From NCBI GenBank assembly GCA_018054915.1, contig JAGPIR010000080.1:1-6247 (forward strand): a DNA stretch of 6,247 nucleotides. The letters are read 5' to 3'. Positions 1 to 5,204 of this stretch are shown here, piece after piece. The translations under genes were made by a program, and so were the position numbers. Below the pieces are notes generated by a model. That model was not told where the DNA came from. It did not search any database and saw nothing but the letters and a program-made list of their open reading frames with translations. Every line of letters begins with the position of its first letter. Position 1 is the first letter of the stretch. Source of the DNA: Allobrachymonas sp. GTDB taxonomy: Bacteria; Pseudomonadota; Gammaproteobacteria; Burkholderiales; Burkholderiaceae_C.

Positions 1-595
1 GAATGCGTTCGTAGCGGTAGCGGCCCCGCAAGTCCTTCAGCGTCCGGATCTGACCTGCCCCACTGACGATGTCGAACGCATCGACCATGAACGGCGCGTC
101 GATTCCAACTGGCAACACGAGTTCCTGAAGCGGCGTGGATTCAGCACCGGCCCTGGCGGCACGCGTGTCGGCCAATGTCACCTTGCGCACATGCAACGCT
201 TGCAGCCGGGTGGAACGGTCCCACAAAGCGGTCCAATCCCATGCGAGGTCAATGTTTTCGAAAGAAAGCGTGAGCGCTCCCGCCGATTCATCCGCTTGCG
301 CATCGCCCAGGCGGTAGACCAGTTTGCCGATGTGCCCGCCGTGGCGCACAGTGCCGCTGACGCCCTCAATCTGCAGGCTGCTGCCCGCGGGCATGTTGCG
401 TTGTACGATTTGCAGTAAGGTGCCGAGGGATTGGGTGCCCGCAGACCAGTACCACAGCCCCCCCAGCGCCAGCATGAACGCCAACCCCAGACCCGCGAGG
501 ATCCAGGCGCCGTAGCGCACCACCCGCTGGGTGCGCGTCAGAGGCGTTTGCGCAGGCTCGGTCTGCTGGGGTTGTTCAGAGTCTTTCGGTTCCAT
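1..595 (-). CDS. tamB: Translocation and assembly module subunit TamB, N-terminal part (cut by window edge)
   Basis: TamB is the inner-membrane-anchored, periplasm-spanning partner of TamA. It forms a long beta-helical groove and is implicated in outer-membrane protein insertion and phospholipid transport. The reading frame stays open from the ATG at 595 to the left edge, giving about 198 residues of a protein that usually exceeds 1200. Seen here: a polar, Gln/Pro-rich cytoplasmic head (residues 1-20), basic residues, then one hydrophobic anchor (about 29-50, with AGLGLAFMLALGGLW). After this comes the first beta-rich repeat region, with the family-typical SLQIEGVSGTVRHGG (about 73-87) and NIDLAWDWTALW (about 114-125). 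The start is fixed by the TGATG overlap with the tamA stop, which implies translational coupling; no separate promoter is needed. The DUF490 C-terminal domain lies outside the window, so identity rests on the N-terminal pattern plus adjacency to tamA. Confidence 0.88.
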   Translation of the reverse strand, partial: MEPKDSEQPQQTEPAQTPLTRTQRVVRYGAWILAGLGLAFMLALGGLWYWSAGTQSLGTLLQIVQRNMPAGSSLQIEGVSGTVRHGGHIGKLVYRLGDAQADESAGALTLSFENIDLAWDWTALWDRSTRLQALHVRKVTLADTRAARAGAESTPLQELVLPVGIDAPFMVDAFDIVSGAGQIRTLKDLRGRYRYERI

Positions 596-2712
596 CAGAA
601 GCTGAATCCCAGGTTCATGTGCAGGCGCACCTTGCGTTCCTGCGCCCCATAGGCCACTGCCAGTTGCACCGGTCCGACCGGGCTGCGCCAGATGGCACCC
701 GTTCCCACGCCGTATTTGAGATGCCGCAACCCAGAGGGCGTATTGGACACACTGCCAGCATCGACAAAGACCACGCTGTCCCAGTCTGTGGCACGGCCAT
801 TGCGCCAGACGGGGCGCCGGTATTCCAGGCTGGCAGCCAATAAATAACGCCCTGGTTGCGTCACACCCGCCGCATCTTTCACGCCAATCTGCTGATAGCC
901 ATATCCGCGCACGGAGGCATTGCCACCCGCCAGAAACAGCAGATTGGGCGGAATGATGGCATTGGCGCGTGTACGCAAGGCCGCGGTTTCCAGGCGCAGC
1001 ACCAGTTCACCGTGCTTGCGCGGCGCCAGCGACCGCGCCAGGGCCTCACTGGATGCGGCCGAGCGCATGACCGCAGGATCGCCATTGATGGCCTCGCGCG
1101 GCGGGGCGCCAGCCGGATTAGCCATTTTCAAACCGGCTCCAAGGTCATTATCGAGCGAAAGAATGCCCAGATACCGCGCCACCGCCCGCACGAATGGCTG
1201 GCGCTGCGGGTTGAGGGTGACACCTCCCCCCGCTTCAACGGTCAAGCCAAAACCGCCCGTGGGGAAAACCACACTGTCGAACTGGCTCAACGTCCAGGCA
1301 TAGTTGGCACTCACTGCGTCGGCGCGGTGAATGACAGCCTGCCCGTAATCGGCCTTGCTGTGGTCGTATTGCAGATACCAGTTCCGCTCGATGGAACCGC
1401 TGTTCTTGGTGCGCCCCGTGCGCATCTGCTGCGTGGTCTGGCGCGTGCTGCCGAATTGCTCGCGGTGGTGGCTGGCTTTAAGCAGCCACTGCCACAGGTC
1501 TTCGTCCGGCGGCGCAATCAGGCCAGTACTGAAAATCTGGTCATCCCGGTTCCATTTGAGCCGGGTCAGCGCGCGCCAGCCCAGAACCGGAAGGCGGTTG
1601 TGCGTATGTTCAAGCGATGCGCCAGGGCCGCTGTCGGTGTTGAACCCTGCGCCCAGCACGAGTTTCTGCAAGGGAAGTTCCTGCACATTCACCAAAACCG
1701 GCGCGGCCTGCGGGTTGACCTTGTCACCGGTATCGAGCATCACCGATGCGCCTGCGTAATAGCCGCTGTCCAGCAATTGCTGCTGAGCGTGCAACAAGTC
1801 GCCCTGGCGGTATTCGGCTCCCGCAGGCAGACGCGCCAGCCGCTGCGCAATGACGGCGTCGTACCGCTGCGCACCCTGCACCTGCACGGCGCCGTAACGG
1901 AACACTGGCCCCGAGTCGTACAACACCTGCAGATGGGCGCTGCTGGTATCGGGATCGATGACGGCCTGGCTGTTGGTCAGCCGAGCGGCCGCAAAACGCT
2001 CGGCCTTCAGCGTCTGGAGCGCCTGCGTCTTGGACTGGTCCCAGGCCGCTTGGGTAAAAGCCGTTCCCACCGGCAGACCCCAGCCCGATTGAATCTGCGC
2101 CAGTTGCGTTGCGGCGGCCACATAGTTTTTGGCTGCACCCTCTATCTGCAGATTAAGTGCCGCAATGCGTGTGCGCGGGCCCGGTTCGATGGTGATGACC
2201 ACCTCGGGAGTGCCACCGGCTTGCATCAAGTCTGCCGGCAGCATCTGATCGATCTGCGGTGTGAAATATCCTTGCGTGGCCAATAGCCCACGCATCTGGG
2301 TTTCGGACAACTCCAGCAGGCGCAGCAATTCAACGTTATCCAGGTCAAGCACCTGCTGGTAGCGCTTGAGATCCAGAAAGCGGTCCACCAGATCGCGGAT
2401 GTCCTGTGGCGCCTCAATCCGTATGGAAAACGCCTGATTCTCCTGGGCGTGCCCGGATTCCGCTTGATCCTGGCTGCCGGTTTGTACAAGCTTCTGTGAG
2501 GATGCATTCCCCCCAGCAGAAACAACCGGCGCAGGCGCCCCCGGCTGGGCCCGCGACGCTGCGGGCCAGAGCGCAGAGCCAGCAAGCAGCAAGGGTGTCA
2601 TCCACGCCGCAGGCCTGCGCAGGCGCAAGGGGACAAATAGCCTCCATCGCAAAGGAGGCTCCCTCGTCTGTTCGGCTTGCCCCGCGGGACTGCAACAAAA
2701 AACAACAGGCAT
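595..2712 (-). CDS. tamA: TamA, Omp85-family outer-membrane assembly protein
   Basis: This is the outer-membrane barrel of the TAM complex. With the start at 2712 it has 705 residues. Visible parts: an export signal whose hydrophobic core is MTPLLLAGSALWPAASRAQ; a low-complexity Gln/Gly/Ser linker (about 56-94); three POTRA-like repeats (about 95-178, 179-270, 271-348, the last starting at VFRYGAVQVQG); and a C-terminal beta-barrel. The barrel carries the Omp85 loop-6 signature VRGY (601-604), a YGVGTGAIWRSPVGPVQLA stretch near the end, and a terminal Phe (LGFSF). E. coli TamA is 577 residues; the excess lies in the N-terminal linker and in a roughly 40-residue insertion in the barrel (about 528-568). 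The start is uncertain. An ATG at 2802 (735 aa) lacks a ribosome site. The ATG at 2712 has GGAG 14 bases upstream. A TTG at 2652 has AGGGAG 6 bases upstream and leaves a plausible Arg-rich signal peptide. The gene is followed by tamB with a one-base overlap. Confidence 0.93.
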   Translation of the reverse strand: MPVVFCCSPAGQAEQTREPPLRWRLFVPLRLRRPAAWMTPLLLAGSALWPAASRAQPGAPAPVVSAGGNASSQKLVQTGSQDQAESGHAQENQAFSIRIEAPQDIRDLVDRFLDLKRYQQVLDLDNVELLRLLELSETQMRGLLATQGYFTPQIDQMLPADLMQAGGTPEVVITIEPGPRTRIAALNLQIEGAAKNYVAAATQLAQIQSGWGLPVGTAFTQAAWDQSKTQALQTLKAERFAAARLTNSQAVIDPDTSSAHLQVLYDSGPVFRYGAVQVQGAQRYDAVIAQRLARLPAGAEYRQGDLLHAQQQLLDSGYYAGASVMLDTGDKVNPQAAPVLVNVQELPLQKLVLGAGFNTDSGPGASLEHTHNRLPVLGWRALTRLKWNRDDQIFSTGLIAPPDEDLWQWLLKASHHREQFGSTRQTTQQMRTGRTKNSGSIERNWYLQYDHSKADYGQAVIHRADAVSANYAWTLSQFDSVVFPTGGFGLTVEAGGGVTLNPQRQPFVRAVARYLGILSLDNDLGAGLKMANPAGAPPREAINGDPAVMRSAASSEALARSLAPRKHGELVLRLETAALRTRANAIIPPNLLFLAGGNASVRGYGYQQIGVKDAAGVTQPGRYLLAASLEYRRPVWRNGRATDWDSVVFVDAGSVSNTPSGLRHLKYGVGTGAIWRSPVGPVQLAVAYGAQERKVRLHMNLGFSF
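2639..2660. repeat. Perfect 7-bp inverted repeat in the 5' region of tamA
   Basis: AGCCTCC and GGAGGCT are separated by 8 bases (loop 2646-2653). In the tamA transcript this would form a short hairpin whose 3' arm contains GGAGG. It lies inside the coding region if tamA starts at 2712. If tamA starts at the downstream TTG or ATG codons near 2626 or 2601, it lies in the leader and would mask a ribosome-binding sequence. The repeat is seen directly; any regulatory role is inference. Confidence 0.45.
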
Positions 2713-2868
2713 CACGCAATGATTATCTCCGTATCCCATTCCTTCCGCCCAGCTCCGCCTCACGAATCCTTGCTGCACGCGCCACACGGCTTTTTGCAGC
2801 ATCCGGCCGCCGTGCGCCAGGCATGCCCCCTGCTACCATGTGGCATGCAGATTTGTTCAGGGAGGAAC
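2713..2868. other. Divergent intergenic region between tamA and the rhomboid gene
   Basis: This 156-base stretch should hold promoters for both genes. On the minus strand, GATAAT (2727 down to 2722) matches the -10 consensus at 5 of 6 bases but has no recognisable -35 at 16 to 18 bases. If it is used, transcription would begin only a few bases before the ATG at 2712, which would favour a downstream tamA start. On the plus strand I see no convincing promoter. The 7-mer GGCATGC occurs twice in the same orientation, at 2820-2826 and 2842-2848, 22 bases apart, and may be chance. Confidence 0.35.
2861..2865 (+). promoter_or_regulatory. Ribosome-binding site of the rhomboid gene
   Basis: GGAGG, within AGGGAGG, lies 3 bases before the ATG at 2869. 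The spacing is short, but the match is strong and no other in-frame start nearby has a comparable site. It selects MPDSQPRDD as the N-terminus over the upstream ATG at 2845 and the TTG at 2677. Confidence 0.7.
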
Positions 2869-3783
2869 ATGCCGGATTCACAGCCACGCGATGATGCATT
2901 TTCACGCCCAATTCCCGCGTATGACGGAAATTTGCGCCCTGGTCCGGTCGTACCCAGGCCCAGTCGGCCGCTGCTCCTGCCCGTCACGCTCATCGGCACC
3001 AACGTCATCGTATGGACGTGGAGCGTCATCACCGGCGTAAGCTGGCTGGCACCCAGACCGGTCGACTTGGAGACATGGGGCGGAAATATCGCTCTGCTGA
3101 CCCTGACCGGCGAACCCTGGCGGCTGTTCACGAGCCTGTTCATGCACGCAGGGGTGCTGCACCTGTTCGTCAACATGTATTTCCTGTTGCAGATTGGTCC
3201 CCTGCTGGTACTGCGCAAAGGAAGCACAGGCTTTGCCATCGTTTACCTGGTCGGCGGACTGCTGGCTAGCACAGCCAGCGCCTGGTGGCAGGCGCAGACC
3301 CTGTTTGGCCAGTCCGGGGATTTTTCTGGTAACCAGATGCCCGCGCTCAAACTGATCGTTAGCGTTGGCGCTTCAGGCGCCATCATGGCTGTTTCCGGAG
3401 CCTTGGCCTGGAGCCTTGTCTCCAGCCACTATCGGTCTCATGCCGGCTCGCGCAACAAAATGGCCGACAAACAACTCATGCACGCCCTGCTTCGCACGAT
3501 CGGGATCAACGTTGCGCTGGGTTTTTTCATTCCAGGACTGGATCAGGCTGCACATGTCGGCGGCTTGCTGGCCGGTGCCTTGCTTGGCTTTGTCCTGCCG
3601 GACGATGGAGGCCATGCCACAAGCGCAACGCGCTGGCTGCGGCACCTTGCGGCAGTCATGGCGGGTGCGGTGCTGCTCCTGGGCTTTCTGACATGGATGA
3701 ACACGACGCAGTTGCAGCGGGTGAAGGACGAGCTGTTGCAGCAGCAGGCATCCCCGCTGCCACCGGGAACCTCTGTGCCATAA
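2869..3783 (+). CDS. Rhomboid-family intramembrane serine protease
   Basis: This is a 304-residue polytopic inner-membrane protease that would cleave transmembrane segments of substrate proteins. Layout: a Pro/Arg-rich cytoplasmic head (1-35); TM1 (about 36-59); a loop with the conserved WR pair (84-85); TM2 with the H-x4-H-x3-N pattern (His93, His98, Asn102 in MHAGVLHLFVNMYFL); TM3 (about 120-140); a roughly 20-residue polar loop; TM4 with the catalytic GASG (Ser169); TM5; TM6 with the catalytic His229 in DQAAHVGGLLAG; a seventh TM (about 259-276); and a Gln-rich C-terminal tail. Both dyad residues are present, so the enzyme should be active. The architecture is six core segments plus one C-terminal segment, as in many bacterial rhomboids of the GlpG/YqgP/Rv-type superfamily. 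The substrate is unknown. The gene is divergent from tamA and separated by 390 bases from the iron operon, so it is probably its own unit. No promoter was recognised. Confidence 0.93.
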   Translation: MPDSQPRDDAFSRPIPAYDGNLRPGPVVPRPSRPLLLPVTLIGTNVIVWTWSVITGVSWLAPRPVDLETWGGNIALLTLTGEPWRLFTSLFMHAGVLHLFVNMYFLLQIGPLLVLRKGSTGFAIVYLVGGLLASTASAWWQAQTLFGQSGDFSGNQMPALKLIVSVGASGAIMAVSGALAWSLVSSHYRSHAGSRNKMADKQLMHALLRTIGINVALGFFIPGLDQAAHVGGLLAGALLGFVLPDDGGHATSATRWLRHLAAVMAGAVLLLGFLTWMNTTQLQRVKDELLQQQASPLPPGTSVP

Positions 3784-3811
3784 GGATCGCAACAGGCAGC
3801 AACGTGTCCAT

Positions 3812-3840
3812 GCACGTTTGCGGCGCGCCGGCAAACATGC
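3812..3840. repeat. GC-rich palindrome after the rhomboid gene, possible transcript-end hairpin
   Basis: The arms GCACGTTTGC (3812-3821) and GCAAACATGC (3831-3840) pair with one mismatch around GGCGCGCCG, starting 28 bases after the rhomboid stop codon. It can form a stable RNA hairpin. No T-tract follows on either strand, so it is not a standard intrinsic terminator. It could instead protect the 3' end of the mRNA, or be a binding site. Confidence 0.45.
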
Positions 3841-3955
3841 TTACCGCAACCCGTTTGCCAATTGGCACGACACGCATACCCCAAAAAGAAACAGCGGATT
3901 AATGGCATCGCTTGATACTTCGCGCATCAAACAGTCAGACTCTGCCCATACCCCG

Positions 3956-3989
3956 TAAAAGCCTTTATTTATTGTGGAATTGGCTTTTA
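3956..3989. repeat. Perfect 8-bp inverted repeat overlapping the fbpA -35 element
   Basis: TAAAAGCC (3956-3963) and GGCTTTTA (3982-3989) form perfect 8-bp arms with an 18-base A+T-rich spacer. Arm centres are 26 bases apart, about two and a half helical turns. The right arm covers part of the -35 hexamer at 3980-3985. It could be an operator for a second regulator of the iron operon. It could also be a weak bidirectional terminator shape (A-run, GCC/GGC stem, T-run) for the upstream gene. Confidence 0.4.
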
Positions 3990-4007
3990 TCGCAATTTGT
4001 TTATGAT
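3980..4007 (+). promoter_or_regulatory. Sigma-70-type promoter of the fbpAB operon
   Basis: The -35 is TTGGCT (3980-3985, 4 of 6 to TTGACA) and the -10 is TATGAT (4002-4007, 5 of 6 to TATAAT), with a 16-base spacer. The predicted start of transcription is near 4014. The -10 and the start site sit in the Fur box, which supports the assignment. It is a prediction from motif and context only. Confidence 0.6.
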
Positions 4008-4023
4008 AACGATTCTCATTTAC
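4004..4023. promoter_or_regulatory. Fur box (iron-responsive repressor operator)
   Basis: TGATAACGATTCTCA (4004-4018) matches the 7-1-7 Fur motif TGATAAT-N-ATTATCA at 12 of 14 defined positions. The overlapping 19-mer at 4005-4023 matches the classical GATAATGATAATCATTATC at 14 of 19. It overlaps the -10 and the expected transcription start, so bound Fur-Fe(II) would exclude RNA polymerase. The downstream genes encode a ferric transporter, the typical Fur target. Confidence 0.85.
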
Positions 4024-4165
4024 TTTCGGCTTGCAGTCCGGATATGGGGATCGGGTTTCGGAACAAGCATTCATGACGTGCTCCAAGCCGTTTGCCCGCG
4101 TCTGCAAAGTCCTGATACCGTTTCGTTGCCTTGACAGGAATGTGATCTTGAGCCATTCATCCAAC

Positions 4166-4170
4166 AAGGG
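4166..4170 (+). promoter_or_regulatory. Ribosome-binding site for the fbpA ATG start
   Basis: AAGGG lies 4 bases before the ATG at 4175. A competing site, AGGA at 4136-4139, lies 8 bases before an in-frame TTG at 4148. The TTG start would give an N-terminus nine residues longer (SHSSNKGR before the ATG-coded Met). Both produce a workable signal peptide. Confidence 0.5.
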
Positions 4171-4174
4171 CCGC

Positions 4175-5200
4175 ATGCTGGCCCGCTTTGCGCAAATTCT
4201 GACTGTCAGCACCTACCTGGGGGTGCTGCCTGCAACGGCCGCCGCCGCAGAAGTTACGCTGTACACCACCCGCGAGCCCGGCCTGATACAGCCTCTGCTG
4301 AATACGTTTACCGCGCAAAGCGGCGTGAAGGTCAACACCGTTTTCCTCAAGGACGGACTGCTTGAGCGTGTGAAAGCCGAAGGCAGCCGCTCGCCAGCCG
4401 ATGTACTGATGACGGTAGATGTAGGTGCTCTGGTGGATCTGGTGCAGGCAGGGCTGACGCAACCGATGAAATCGGCCGCAGTGAATGCCGCCATTCCCGC
4501 GCATTTGCGCGGCGCAGACAACCAGTGGTTTGCGCTGTCCATACGGGCACGGGTGCTGTACGCTGACAAAAATCAGAAGTTTCCGGCCATGCATTATGAA
4601 GATCTGGCCGATCCGCGCTGGAAAGGCAAATTGTGCATCCGCTCGGGCCAGCACCCTTACAACACGGCACTGGTGGCCGCCATGCTGGCGCAGCATGGCG
4701 AGGCCAAGACCGAAACATGGCTGCGAGGACTGAAAAACAACCTGGCACGCAAGGCGACCGGCGGCGACCGTGACGTAGCTCGCGACATTCTGGGTGGAAT
4801 TTGCGATATTGGCGTAGCCAATTCTTACTACGTGGGGCAAATGAAAGCTGCAGCGCCCGGTTCGGACAACCGCAAGTGGGGCGATGCGATTCAGGTGATC
4901 CGGCCGACCTTTGCCAAGAGCAATGGCACGCACATCAACATCAGCGGGGCAGCTGTTGCCAAATATGCGCCCAACAAGACGCAGGCCGTCCAGTTGCTGG
5001 AGTTTCTGGTTTCACCCAAAGCCCAGCAGATATATGCCCAGTCAAATTACGAATATCCGGTGCGCAAGGGTGTAAGTGTCGACCCCATCATTGCGCAAAG
5101 CATCGGCAGCATCACGCCCGACACGACGCCGCTGATGGAGATTGTCCGCAGCCGGCAAAAAGCCAGCCTGTTGATCGACAAGGTCGGGTTTGACCGCTGA
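4175..5200 (+). CDS. fbpA: Iron(III) ABC transporter, periplasmic ferric-binding protein
   Basis: This protein captures Fe(III) in the periplasm and hands it to the FbpB permease. From the ATG it has 341 residues, normal for the FbpA/FutA/AfuA family. Residues 1-24 or so form a signal peptide (MLARFAQILT, then a hydrophobic core and ATAAAA), so the mature protein starts near EVTLYTTREPG. Family marks: the first clamp motif LYTTREP with Tyr30; WFALSIRARVLYA (118-130); the conserved segment RSGQHPYNTALVA (156-168); the GGDRDVARDILGG stretch (196-208); and the metal-binding tyrosine pair Tyr218-Tyr219 in NSYYVGQM. Cys154 and Cys210 are the only cysteines in the mature part and could form a disulfide. 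Transcription should come from the Fur-controlled promoter about 160 bases upstream; fbpB follows after 4 bases. Upstream in-frame codons (TTG 4148, ATG 4073, TTG 4031) are alternatives; I chose the ATG for its ribosome site and signal peptide. The carried form of iron (free or citrate-bound) cannot be told from sequence. Confidence 0.93.
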   Translation: MLARFAQILTVSTYLGVLPATAAAAEVTLYTTREPGLIQPLLNTFTAQSGVKVNTVFLKDGLLERVKAEGSRSPADVLMTVDVGALVDLVQAGLTQPMKSAAVNAAIPAHLRGADNQWFALSIRARVLYADKNQKFPAMHYEDLADPRWKGKLCIRSGQHPYNTALVAAMLAQHGEAKTETWLRGLKNNLARKATGGDRDVARDILGGICDIGVANSYYVGQMKAAAPGSDNRKWGDAIQVIRPTFAKSNGTHINISGAAVAKYAPNKTQAVQLLEFLVSPKAQQIYAQSNYEYPVRKGVSVDPIIAQSIGSITPDTTPLMEIVRSRQKASLLIDKVGFDR

Positions 5201-5204
5201 ACGC

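Larger units (their letters stand above)
3784..4174. other. Gene-free region between the rhomboid gene and fbpA: hairpins, iron promoter and leader
   Basis: No supported gene lies in these 390 bases. In order they contain: a GC-rich palindrome (3812-3840), a short stretch with nothing evident, an 8-bp inverted repeat (3956-3989), a sigma-70-type promoter (3980-4007), a Fur box (4005-4023), and an untranslated leader of roughly 160 bases before the fbpA ATG. The A+T content rises clearly between about 3955 and 4025, as expected for a promoter. Confidence 0.75.

Noticed and set aside
856..2286. 476-codon open frame on the plus strand opposite tamA
   Set aside because: It lies wholly antisense to the tamA coding region, has a His/Arg/Gln-heavy composition typical of a shadow frame in G+C-rich DNA, and shows no recognisable domain.
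2677..2868. N-terminal extension of the rhomboid gene to a TTG at 2677 or ATG at 2845
   Set aside because: The extended sequence overlaps the tamA 5' coding region and looks non-coding. The ATG at 2869 has a strong GGAGG just upstream.
2406..3239. Overlapping open frames of about 100 to 160 codons on both strands around the tamA/rhomboid junction
   Set aside because: They are out-of-frame shadows of tamA and the rhomboid gene, without domain or ribosome-site support.
3902..3958. 18-codon small open frame from ATG 3902 to TAA 3958
   Set aside because: There is no ribosome-binding site and no hydrophobic or other recognisable feature; its length is within chance expectation. An attenuator role has no support.
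4131..4160. Perfect -35 hexamer TTGACA at 4131-4136 as a second fbpA promoter
   Set aside because: No acceptable -10 lies 16 to 18 bases downstream (best match 3 of 6), and it would start transcription at or after the translation start.
3841..4212. 123-codon open frame on the minus strand across the Fur box region
   Set aside because: It begins inside the fbpA signal-peptide region, runs across the promoter and Fur box, and shows no family resemblance or ribosome site.
4157..4933. 258-codon open frame on the minus strand opposite fbpA
   Set aside because: It is antisense to a well-supported gene, has no domain pattern, and has shadow-frame composition.
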